NCBI GenBank assembly: GCA_040880405.1
Contig: JBBDIM010000053.1
Coordinates: 1 to 40,725 of the forward strand
DNA from: JBBDIM01 sp040880405
GTDB lineage: Bacteria; Planctomycetota; Planctomycetia; Pirellulales; Pirellulaceae
DNA: 40,725 nt
Direction of reading: 5' to 3'
The number at the start of each line of letters is the position of its first letter. Within the stretch, counting starts at the first letter, position 1. The notes beneath the pieces were generated by a model that worked only from the letters and a program-made list of their open reading frames with translations, was not told where the DNA came from and made no database searches. Positions 16,411 to 23,742 of this stretch are shown here, one piece after another. The translations under genes and the position numbers were made by a program.

Positions 16411-18150
16411 ATGCGAGTGTTGCAAGGGATCGCCGTTTCTCCCGGAATCGCCATCGCGTCGGCGATTGTGGTAGACGACCACAACTTGCGAATCTCGCGG
16501 CGGTTTATCTCCCGGAGTCAGGTGGACGGAGAGCTGGCCCGACTCGACACGGCGATTGAGCTGGTGGCGGGTCAAATCGAGCAAAGCCAGCAGGAAGTTT
16601 CGGACGAAATCGGCCTGCAATATGGTGCCATCTTCGCGGCCCATCTCCAGATGCTCCGTGATGATAAGCTCCGCACGGCGATCGTCGGCCTGATTCGCAA
16701 TCGGCACTACACCGCGGAGTACTCGGTCGCCAATTCACTGGCCAAGTACATCCAATTCTTCGAAGGGCTCTCCAATCCTTACCTCCGCGAGCGGTCCAAC
16801 GACATTCGTGATATCGAGCGGCGGCTGCTGGGGGCCTTGCTGGGGAGTGGTTTCGCCCGCAAGGTTGAGCTGCGTGACGCCGCGATTATCGCCGCTCATG
16901 ATCTCACCCCGAGTGAAACGGCCAACCTCGACCGGCAAAAGGTCAAAGGCCTTGTGACCGAGATCGGCGGCCCGGGGAGCCACTCCGCGATTGTGGCGGA
17001 GGCGTTGGAGCTGCCGGCGGTGGTCGGAGTCGGCGCGTTTTTAAACGATTTGAATACCGGGACGCTGATGATCGTCGACGGCCATCAAGGCCGCGTGATC
17101 ATCCAGCCGGACGACGAGACGCTCCAGCGGTATCAACACCAGGTCGAGCACGAAAAGGCGATGGCGATTCGCCTCCAAAGCCTTCGCGACCTGCCGGCGA
17201 CCACCACCGATGGCGTCAATATCCAACTGCACGCCAACATCGAATTTCCGCACGAATCGGATATCTGCCTCGACCGCGGGGCCAATGGAATTGGGCTGTA
17301 CCGGACCGAGTTCTTGTATCTAGGCCAGGAGGTCGAGCCGACCGAAGAGGACCACTTCCACGTTTATTCGAAGGTGGTTCAGGACATGCAAGGGGCTCCG
17401 GTAGTTATCCGGACCCTGGACCTGGGGGCCGATAAAATCGCCCCCAACGGGGAAGCGGCGGAACAAAACCCGTTTCTGGGGCTTCGCAGTATCCGGCTTT
17501 CGCTGCGGAACACCGACCTCTTTCGCCGCCAACTCAGGGCCATTTTGAGGGCCAGCACCTTGGGGGACGTGCGGATTATGTTTCCCCTGGTCAGCACCCT
17601 ACACGAGCTCCGGCAGGCGAAAATGCTGCTCTCCGACATCATGGAAGACCTGGACGAGGAGGGCATTCCGTACAACCGGGACCTCAAAGTCGGCATGATG
17701 GTTGAAGTCCCCTCGTCGGTGATCATGTTGGATCACTTTGCCCGAGAGGTCGACTTTATCAGTATTGGCACCAATGATTTGGTGCAGTATACCTTAGCGG
17801 TAGACCGTAGTAATCCGAGCGTCGCGCCGCTTTACAATAGCTGCGACCCGGCCGTCTTACGACTGATCCAGATGTCGGTGGACGGGGCGGCCAAAGCGGG
17901 GATCACGGCGACATTATGTGGCCAGATGGGGGGCAATCCGATCTATGCCATGTTGCTAATTGGAATGGGTTTACGTAGCCTAAGTGTTACTCCCAGTGCC
18001 ATCCCGGAGCTGAAGAAGTTATGCCGAAGCGTTTCCGTGCAACAGTGCCAGCAATTGGCGGCACGCGTGCGGGAGATGGATTCGGCCTGGGAAATCAAGC
18101 GATTGCTCCGCGAACAACTGCGAAGCTTCCTGCCGGATCATCCGAATTAG
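16411..18150 (+). CDS. ptsI: PTS enzyme I (phosphoenolpyruvate-protein phosphotransferase)
   Basis: A protein of 579 residues, the usual length for EI (about 570). Domains: HPr-binding and swivelling phosphohistidine domain to about residue 230, then a PEP-binding TIM barrel. The phosphoacceptor is His191 in GGPGSHSAIVAEALELPAVV. The usual threonine two residues before it is glycine here. Barrel signatures include NGIGLYRTEFLY (about 293-303), DFISIGTNDLVQYTLAVDRS (about 448-467) and the catalytic Cys503 in TLCGQMGGNP. It phosphorylates HPr from PEP. No GAF domain is present, so it is EI-like rather than EI-Ntr. It follows ptsH by 62 bases, and with no permease nearby the relay is probably regulatory. 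Confidence 0.93.
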   Translation: MRVLQGIAVSPGIAIASAIVVDDHNLRISRRFISRSQVDGELARLDTAIELVAGQIEQSQQEVSDEIGLQYGAIFAAHLQMLRDDKLRTAIVGLIRNRHYTAEYSVANSLAKYIQFFEGLSNPYLRERSNDIRDIERRLLGALLGSGFARKVELRDAAIIAAHDLTPSETANLDRQKVKGLVTEIGGPGSHSAIVAEALELPAVVGVGAFLNDLNTGTLMIVDGHQGRVIIQPDDETLQRYQHQVEHEKAMAIRLQSLRDLPATTTDGVNIQLHANIEFPHESDICLDRGANGIGLYRTEFLYLGQEVEPTEEDHFHVYSKVVQDMQGAPVVIRTLDLGADKIAPNGEAAEQNPFLGLRSIRLSLRNTDLFRRQLRAILRASTLGDVRIMFPLVSTLHELRQAKMLLSDIMEDLDEEGIPYNRDLKVGMMVEVPSSVIMLDHFAREVDFISIGTNDLVQYTLAVDRSNPSVAPLYNSCDPAVLRLIQMSVDGAAKAGITATLCGQMGGNPIYAMLLIGMGLRSLSVTPSAIPELKKLCRSVSVQQCQQLAARVREMDSAWEIKRLLREQLRSFLPDHPN

Positions 18151-18932
18151 GCCTGAAGTCCTCCGGGGGGAGAGATCCTCGGACGACATCCCCCAGAAGG
18201 GGCGCGGGCTGGGAACGATCCGGGAACAAAACACACAAATCACACAAACCGGCTGGCGGGTTTTTCCGCCCCGGTACTTCATGACAAGGTTCAAACACAC
18301 GAATGTGTTGACCGAACCAAATGCGGAAAGGAAAGACAAGCCAAGGATGATTCGGAGCGGCGCAAGCCACCTCGTCTGGTGCGACTTCGCGCGGCCCGAA
18401 ATGGGCGAGATCGACCTGAGCCTCCTATGGGCCGGCCCCGATTTCGTCCGCATCGCCAAACGCTTTAGGCACGTTTTGCCTAACGCATGATTGGCCGAAA
18501 TTCGTCGCGAAACCTGTTTCGCGAACATTTGTCGGGTCATGCGGCGAAGCGAGGTCCCCATGGGGGGACGGACCCGCGATCACCGGAGCACGCCCTAAGT
18601 GGGGCACAACCGTTGGATCGTGAGCCGAATTTCGCCCTGACGCGGAAAGTACGAACGTCGCCCAATTTGCTGGCTGGCAACCACGCCGCCGGTACGTGAA
18701 CGACGCCCCAAGTCCCGTATTACGGGCAGGGTGCGATCGCGACCGCCCTGTGGTGCCGCCCCGGATACCGAGCCTCAACCCAGGCTATCGGTGTTCGGAT
18801 CGCCAACGTTTGGTACCTGGGGGGAGCCTTAACTCCCCGCAACACCGAATCACCCTGCCTAGCGAAGTTAACCGCCCAGGTTCGGAAAAGCGCTCGTGGT
18901 TGTTGAACCGAATGACCCAAAGAGAGCTTTTC
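18151..18932 (+). promoter_or_regulatory. Long structured gene-free leader of rne/rng
   Basis: This 782-bp stretch holds no convincing gene. From about 18465 it is dense in perfect hairpins. These are TTAGGCA/TGCCTAA (18465-18483), CGCGAAA/TTTCGCG (18506-18523), CCCGTATTACGGG (18714-18726) and GGGGAG/CTCCCC (18821-18838), the last enclosed by CGGTGTT/AACACCG (18789-18795 with 18841-18847). RNase E of E. coli autoregulates through its 5' leader, so a similar role is possible here, but no sequence similarity to that leader was seen. The earlier part (18151-18460) has only weak stems and no clear T-run terminator after ptsI. Confidence 0.4.
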
Positions 18933-20666
18933 ATGAAAAAAGAAATGTTAATCAATGTGTCGCAGCCGGAAGAATGCCGGATCGCGATCGTTGAAGATGG
19001 AGTTCTGGAGGAGTTTTATCTCGAACGGACAAGCCAGGACAATTACGTAGGCAATATCTACAAGGGAGTGGTCGTCAACTTAGAGCCCGGCATCCAGGCC
19101 GCCTTCGTCGACTTTGGTGTGGGCAAGAACGGGTTTTTGCACATCAGCGATGTCGAACCGCAGTATTTTCGCCAAGGGGGCTACGACCCCAACTCGCCGC
19201 TGGACGACAAACAAGATCTGGCCAATTCGCGCTATGCCAGCGATTTTGGCGATGACGACTCCCCCGACGATGACGACGACGACGATGACGTCCCGGACGA
19301 GAGCGGCTCTTCGCGCGGTGGCCGTAATAGGCCACGGCAACAGCGGGGCGGACGCCACGCCCGTGTGGGTGCTCGACCACGCGTCAAGCCACCGATCCAA
19401 GAGATCTTGAAGCGGGGGGACGAAGTCCTCGTGCAGGTCATCAAGGAAGGGATCGGCAACAAGGGGCCGACCCTCTCCACCTACATCAGTATCCCCGGTC
19501 GGTACTTGGTGCTGATGCCCGCTTTGGGCCGCGTCGGCGTGTCCCGTAAGATCGACGACGATCAGGTCCGCCGTCGCCTGCGGACCACTTTGCTGGAACT
19601 GGAACCACCCAAGGGACTAGGGTTCATCGTTCGCACCGCCGGGCAGGACCGCACCAAAAAAGAGCTTTCCCGCGACATGGCCTACCTGTTGCGGCTCTGG
19701 AAGCTGATTGTCCGTAAGATCCGCAAGTCGAACGGCCCCTGCGTGATCTACGAAGAGAGCGACATGATCATCCGCACCATCCGCGATATCTTCGCGGCCG
19801 ATGTGGACGCGATTTACGTCGACCGGCAAGAGCAATTTGAGGCCGCCAAGGAGTTCCTGCAACTGGTGATGCCGCGGTATGTCAACCGTTTGCAAAACTA
19901 CGACAGCAAGGAACCCCTGTTCCGAAAATACAATCTCGACGAAGAGATCGCCAAAATCCACCAGCGTGAGGTTCCCCTTTCTCGCGGCGGTTCGATCGTG
20001 ATCGATCAGACCGAGGCCTTGGTGGCGATCGACGTCAACAGTGGCAACTTCCGCTCGGACGGGACCGCAGAAGAGTCCGCCTACCAGTTGAACTTGCTGG
20101 CCGCGAAAGAGATCGCGCGGCAGTTGCGACTGCGGGACCTGGGTGGCGTGGTGGTGAACGACTTCATCGATATGCGCCGCGAAAAGCATCGCCGCAACGT
20201 CGAACGCGCGCTCAAAGACGCCATCAAGCGGGATCGCGCGCGGACCAAGATCTTGCGGACCAGCCCGTTCGGTCTGGTCGAGATGACGCGGCAGCGGATT
20301 CGGCCCAGCCTCAAGCGGAGCATCTTCAAGGATTGTCCCTGCTGCTACGGCAAAGGGGTGGTCAAATCGGGCGAAAGCATGGCCATCGAGGTGACGCGGA
20401 CGGTGATCGCCGCGGCCCATCAGCCAGGTGCCGCCCATGTGAACGTGAGGGTCAACGACGAGGTTGCCGCTTACCTGAACAACAAGAAACGCCGCGAAAT
20501 CGCCCTGATCGAGGACGAGACGAAGGTGGTGGTGCAGATTACCGGTAGCGAATCGGTCTTTCCGGAATTCCTGGAAGTGGAATGCAAGGATGGCGAAGGT
20601 CGCCGGATTTTCCTGCGTGACAAGGAAGAGGACCGGCACCGGTACGCCACTCGGCCCAATAACTAA
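18933..20666 (+). CDS. rng: Ribonuclease E/G family endoribonuclease
   Basis: A protein of 577 residues starting at the ATG at 18933 (MKKEMLINVSQPEECRIAIV); a start seven codons upstream is possible. The order is S1 domain, 5'-sensor (FIVRTAGQDRTKKEL, about 231-245), RNase H/DNase I-like catalytic core, and zinc link. Metal-binding aspartates are Asp367 in VAIDVNSGNF and Asp410 or nearby in GGVVVNDFIDM. The zinc link is DCPCCYGKG (Cys468, Cys471). It cleaves single-stranded AU-rich RNA and processes rRNA and mRNA. An unusual insertion interrupts the S1 domain: an acidic run (about 106-119, eight aspartates in a row), then an Arg/Gly-rich stretch (128-151). There is no long RNase E scaffold tail, so RNase G-like is the better label. 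It is followed by rplU. Confidence 0.92.
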   Translation: MKKEMLINVSQPEECRIAIVEDGVLEEFYLERTSQDNYVGNIYKGVVVNLEPGIQAAFVDFGVGKNGFLHISDVEPQYFRQGGYDPNSPLDDKQDLANSRYASDFGDDDSPDDDDDDDDVPDESGSSRGGRNRPRQQRGGRHARVGARPRVKPPIQEILKRGDEVLVQVIKEGIGNKGPTLSTYISIPGRYLVLMPALGRVGVSRKIDDDQVRRRLRTTLLELEPPKGLGFIVRTAGQDRTKKELSRDMAYLLRLWKLIVRKIRKSNGPCVIYEESDMIIRTIRDIFAADVDAIYVDRQEQFEAAKEFLQLVMPRYVNRLQNYDSKEPLFRKYNLDEEIAKIHQREVPLSRGGSIVIDQTEALVAIDVNSGNFRSDGTAEESAYQLNLLAAKEIARQLRLRDLGGVVVNDFIDMRREKHRRNVERALKDAIKRDRARTKILRTSPFGLVEMTRQRIRPSLKRSIFKDCPCCYGKGVVKSGESMAIEVTRTVIAAAHQPGAAHVNVRVNDEVAAYLNNKKRREIALIEDETKVVVQITGSESVFPEFLEVECKDGEGRRIFLRDKEEDRHRYATRPNN

Positions 20667-20701
20667 GTGGTTTGGCGGAAAGGCTTTAAGGGATTATCGC
20701 G

Positions 20702-20885
20702 ACGCCTGAAAAGGCGTGCGGCACCGGAGGTCTTCCCCGCCCCGCTGTTTTGCCATGGTGGCCCCTCGACAAGCGGCCACCATGGGGTTAGACTATTCCG
20801 GTTTCCCACTGAATTAAGGTCTCCCCAGGGGGAGATTCGTTCCATAACCAACGTTTAGCCCATGGGCCGACTATCGGCCGTGGCT
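20702..20885 (+). promoter_or_regulatory. Four-hairpin leader upstream of rplU
   Basis: Four stems between rne and rplU: ACGCC/GGCGT (20702-20717), an 11-bp perfect stem CCATGGTGGCC with GGCCACCATGG (20753-20785, 11-base loop), TCTCCC/GGGAGA (20820-20835) and GGCCG/CGGCC (20865-20879), extended by AGCC/GGCT. L21 operons in some bacteria carry a structured leader bound by the ribosomal protein; this could be a planctomycete counterpart. No T-run follows the stems, so they are not simple terminators. Confidence 0.4.
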
Positions 20886-20899
20886 CGGAAAAAGGTCGG

Positions 20900-21214
20900 A
20901 TGTACGCGATCATCAAACAAGACGGCAAGCAGATCAAAGTGGAACAGGGTCAGGAGCTACGGATCGATTACCGATCCGAGGCCTCGCTCGGCGATAGCCT
21001 GACCTTCGAGAATGTGCTGATGATTTCAGGCACCGATGGCCTGAAGGTCGGCGCGCCGCTGGTGGAAGGGGCTTCGGTCAAGGCGGAGGTCCTCGCAGTC
21101 GAGCAAGGCCCCAAGCTGGTCATCCAAAAGTTCCGCCGCCGCAAAAACTCACGCCGCAAGACCGGCCATCGTCAGATGTTCACGCGCGTGAAGATCAACG
21201 AAATCGTCGCGTAA
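20900..21214 (+). CDS. rplU: 50S ribosomal protein L21
   Basis: A protein of 104 residues, the normal length. It starts MYAIIKQDGKQIKVEQGQEL, the typical L21 opening, and contains LVIQKFRRRKNSRRKTGHRQ and FTRVKINEI, the conserved basic 23S rRNA-binding end. It is a component of the large ribosomal subunit. In most bacteria rpmA (L27) and often obgE follow directly. Here a terminator follows instead and rpmA is not in the next 2 kb. Confidence 0.96.
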   Translation: MYAIIKQDGKQIKVEQGQELRIDYRSEASLGDSLTFENVLMISGTDGLKVGAPLVEGASVKAEVLAVEQGPKLVIQKFRRRKNSRRKTGHRQMFTRVKINEIVA

Positions 21215-21271
21215 GTCGGCCGGTGGCCCTGTTGCCATCGTCCCCGAGGTTGGTGAGATCCAAAATATAAG

Positions 21272-21304
21272 AGAAGCCCAGGCTTAACCGTCTGGGCTTC
21301 TTTC
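21272..21304 (+). terminator. Rho-independent terminator after rplU
   Basis: A 10-bp stem AGAAGCCCAG (21272-21281) with CTGGGCTTCT (21292-21301), a 10-base loop and a short trailing T-run. It lies 57 bases after the rplU stop and closes the hpf-to-rplU block. Confidence 0.8.
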
Positions 21305-21372
21305 GTGCGCGGAGGTGAAACGCCGACAAACGGGAGATTTCCCAAGGGACTACGTGGTCACCACCCAGACGG

Positions 21373-21400
21373 TTGATTCCTGGTGAGAATCTGCTATCTT
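21373..21400 (+). promoter_or_regulatory. Promoter TTGATT-16-TATCTT
   Basis: TTGATT (21373-21378), 16-base spacer, TATCTT (21395-21400) preceded by TGC (extended -10). The predicted start near 21407 gives a leader of about 100 bases that contains the mini-ORF at 21456. Confidence 0.5.
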
Positions 21401-21455
21401 CAACCTTCTCTTCGGTTCCCCAACACCATTCGTCTCCATTCGCAAAGAACGGTCC

Positions 21456-21500
21456 ATGGTAGCGATTTTCGTAGTCAAAATACACAACTGCTCGAGGTGA
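21456..21500 (+). CDS. 14-codon upstream mini-ORF (possible leader peptide)
   Basis: ATG to TGA encoding MVAIFVVKIHNCSR. Its first 36 bases match the coding sequence of the next gene at 21529-21564 (31 of 36 identical), where the protein reads MVAIFVVVIHIC. Its stop codon overlaps the GAGGTGA ribosome site of the next gene and lies four bases before that gene's ATG, so translation could be coupled. Its own ribosome site is not evident. It may be a regulatory leader or simply a partial duplication of the gene start. Confidence 0.35.
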   Translation: MVAIFVVKIHNCSR

Positions 21501-21504
21501 CGAT

Positions 21505-21864
21505 ATGAATCCGGTTTTGGTTCAAGGCATGGTAGCGATTTTCGTCGTCGTGATACACATCTGCATCTTCATGGTGGTCCTGAAGGTGGTCAGCGGCGAA
21601 CTCGCCGGATTCGGATTCTCGCTTCTCGTGGCACTCGGCTCTCTATTCGGGCAGTTCTTTTTGGGATTGGCCTTTGCCAAGATGATTGGCGGGGGCGGAT
21701 TCATCGTCGCCTTCGTATTCTTAACGGCCCTGTTGGGCTGGGTGGTACTCGCGGTGTACGGTGTCGAGTTAAAGCGAGCCATGCTGGTGGGCATCCTTTA
21801 CATGGTAATCAGTAACGGGATTGTAATTTTCATGGCGTTCAGTGGGATGCATAGGCTCGCTTAA
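21505..21864 (+). CDS. Small four-helix membrane protein of unknown function
   Basis: A protein of 119 residues with ATG at 21505 and GAGGTGA four bases upstream. Four hydrophobic segments cover nearly all of it: about 5-28 (VAIFVVVIHICIFMVVL), 35-58, 63-86 (FIVAFVFLTALLGWVVLAVY) and 91-112. There is no signal motif and few charged residues. I do not recognise the family. It has its own promoter and follows a terminator, so it is not part of the rplU unit. The inner-membrane location is inferred from hydrophobicity. Confidence 0.65.
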   Translation: MNPVLVQGMVAIFVVVIHICIFMVVLKVVSGELAGFGFSLLVALGSLFGQFFLGLAFAKMIGGGGFIVAFVFLTALLGWVVLAVYGVELKRAMLVGILYMVISNGIVIFMAFSGMHRLA

Positions 21865-21964
21865 TCGATGCTGCACGCGTAGCCTTCACAGCGATGGCGG
21901 TGCCTGTTAGCCATCGGCAACCCTCCAGTTCCCGCCCGGCAAATTTTAGGTCGGTCGGGCAACG

Positions 21965-22014
21965 TGCTACAATAATCAAGCAGTGGTCACTCAAAGGCGG
22001 ATGCCTTTGAGTGA
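21965..22014 (+). promoter_or_regulatory. Promoter and 5'-UTR hairpin of the di-heme cytochrome gene
   Basis: Extended -10 TGCTACAAT at 21965-21973, predicted start near 21980, then within about seven bases a perfect 12-bp stem TCACTCAAAGGC (21987-21998) with its complement (22003-22014) and a GGAT loop. The transcript would begin with this hairpin. It has no following T-run, so a stabilising or translation-control role fits better than termination. Confidence 0.55.
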
Positions 22015-22071
22015 TACTCGTCGGGGGGGTCTGAATACTCAACGAACTTCAACGATAGGAGTGATAGGACC

Positions 22072-23493
22072 ATGTCGGATAGACATTGCATGTCGCGGAT
22101 GGCGACGCGCTTTCTGGGTGGAGTCTCCGCCCTCACCTTACTCGGCTGCGGCTGGGTAGCGGCGCAAGAGGATGCTCCGAAGGAGCCACCTACAAGTTAC
22201 CTGCCGGTGGTGCCTCACGAGACGTTCGACCAAATGCGCGAGCGAATGAGTGAACAGAAGGACCGGGTCATTCAACGACAGAAAAACCTTCTGGAGCAGC
22301 GGTACGATCTGAGCGACAATCCGGCCGAGGATGCCCAGATGTCCAAGGGAAAACCGCTGCAAAAAGGGGTTCGCGCCAAACTCCCCGAAGGCAAGAGCTG
22401 GGCAGACCTGGCGGAGATGACGCCGGACGAGATCAAGGAACAAGAGGCCTGGCCCAAAGGCTTTTTGCCGCTCCCCCATCCCTTCCATGAAGAGGGGGGG
22501 ATGGTTTTCCCCAAGTTCCACATTGACGAGACGATCAAGCAGGAGGACCGGGACTTAACTCGGTTCGACACGGAATTCGACCTGCCGGATCATTTTCTGC
22601 CGGAATTTCCGCCGCCGATGTTTCTCACCAGCCGACCTGACTTGGGGGATGTCTCGCAAGGCAAGCTGGTCACCATCGACAACCATTTTGATCTGTTCAA
22701 CGGGGTCCTCAATCCCAAACAACTGGAAGGGCTGCGATTGCTAGTGAGCCCGTTCATGCAGCAGCAGTTCAACCAAACGCACGACCGCCGCTCGCTCAAG
22801 CCGCACCGGGGTGTGACCTGTTTCGACTGTCACGCCAACGGCCACACCAACGCCGCCACGCATCTCTCGCCGGACATGCGGCCGCAGGAGAATCGGCTGC
22901 GGATCGACACGCCGACGCTTCGTGGAGTGAACATCCAGCGGCTATTCGGCTCGAAACGAGCCTTGAAGACGGTCGAGGATTTCACGGAATTCGAACAGCG
23001 GGCCGCGTATTTCGATGGCGATATTGTGATTGCCACGAAGAAGGGGGTGAACGTCCTCGACCGCGCTTCCCAAGTCCACGCGATGGGGGAGTTCCAGGCG
23101 ATGCTCGACTTCCCTCCGGCCCCTAAGCTTGATGTGTTCGGCAAGTTGAAAAAGGACAAGGCTTCCGAGTCGGAACTCCGGGGCGAAGAGCTGTTCAGCG
23201 GCAAGGCCCGATGTGCCGAGTGTCATCCTGGTCCGTACTTCACGGATAACTTGATGCACGACCTGAAAACGGAGCGCTTCCACGAGGAGCTGATGGCCAA
23301 CGGCCGCAAGGCCTCGGTCGTCGGCCCGATCAAAACGTTCCCCTTGCGCGGCATCAAGGATTCACCTCCTTACCTGCACGATGGTCGTCTGCTGACGCTG
23401 GAGGACACTGTGGAGTTCTTCAATTTGGTGCTGGAAACCAAGTTGACCGAGGAGGAGAAGGCGGACCTGGTGGCGTATATGCGTTGCTTGTAA
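22072..23493 (+). CDS. Exported di-heme c-type cytochrome (peroxidase-like)
   Basis: A protein of 473 residues with an N-terminal hydrophobic signal (ALTLLGCGWVAAQ) that could be a type I signal or a lipobox (LLGC). Two covalent haem sites are visible: CFDCH at 250-254 and CAECH at 381-385. The C-terminal region resembles di-haem cytochrome c peroxidase / MauG relatives: SGKARCAECHPGPYFTDN, then FPLRGIKDSPPYLHDGRLLT and EEKADLVAYMRCL. It would act in the periplasm as an electron-transfer or peroxidase enzyme. The N-terminal 240 residues are not a known domain to me. TAGGAG lies about ten bases before the ATG. It has its own promoter and 5' hairpin; downstream is a partial repeat element. Confidence 0.8.
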   Translation: MSDRHCMSRMATRFLGGVSALTLLGCGWVAAQEDAPKEPPTSYLPVVPHETFDQMRERMSEQKDRVIQRQKNLLEQRYDLSDNPAEDAQMSKGKPLQKGVRAKLPEGKSWADLAEMTPDEIKEQEAWPKGFLPLPHPFHEEGGMVFPKFHIDETIKQEDRDLTRFDTEFDLPDHFLPEFPPPMFLTSRPDLGDVSQGKLVTIDNHFDLFNGVLNPKQLEGLRLLVSPFMQQQFNQTHDRRSLKPHRGVTCFDCHANGHTNAATHLSPDMRPQENRLRIDTPTLRGVNIQRLFGSKRALKTVEDFTEFEQRAAYFDGDIVIATKKGVNVLDRASQVHAMGEFQAMLDFPPAPKLDVFGKLKKDKASESELRGEELFSGKARCAECHPGPYFTDNLMHDLKTERFHEELMANGRKASVVGPIKTFPLRGIKDSPPYLHDGRLLTLEDTVEFFNLVLETKLTEEEKADLVAYMRCL

Positions 23494-23524
23494 TCCGCCT
23501 GCGATGAACAAACGCGGCGCACCT

Positions 23525-23632
23525 GGGTGCCATGCCCACGCCCAGAAAGCGTGGGCATGAGAAGTGCGAGAGGATCCGGTCTCTTCCGAGAATTCCGGAC
23601 GCCCTCTCCGGTTCCATCTGGCCGTGTCGCCG
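23525..23632. repeat. Partial copy C of the TIR element family
   Basis: Begins GGGTGCCATGCCCACGC and contains the hairpin CATGCCCACGC/GCGTGGGCATG with a loop different from copies A and B. The next 70 bases (AGAAGTGCGAGAGGATCC and CCGGACGCC) align with the inner left part of copies A and B; similarity fades by about 23632. The right end is missing. The rest of the intergenic space to 23742 shows only a short TCTCGCACTTC at 23693 that inversely repeats GAAGTGCGAGA. Confidence 0.7.
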
Positions 23633-23742
23633 GCGCGACAGGGGGCCATTAGCGGTACGTCTAGTTTGAGTTTACCGGTTGGAGAAATGTCTCGCACTTC
23701 ACACTCACCGGACAAGCCGCCAGGGCTACCGGTCGCCCCGTT

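Noticed and set aside
18019..18561. 180-codon minus-strand frame after ptsI
   Set aside because: Overlaps the 3' end of ptsI and has no recognisable domain or start signals.
18696..18932. N-terminal extension of RNase E/G by up to 79 codons
   Set aside because: The extra residues are not conserved-looking and lie over predicted leader hairpins; the family start MKKEMLINVS fits at 18933.
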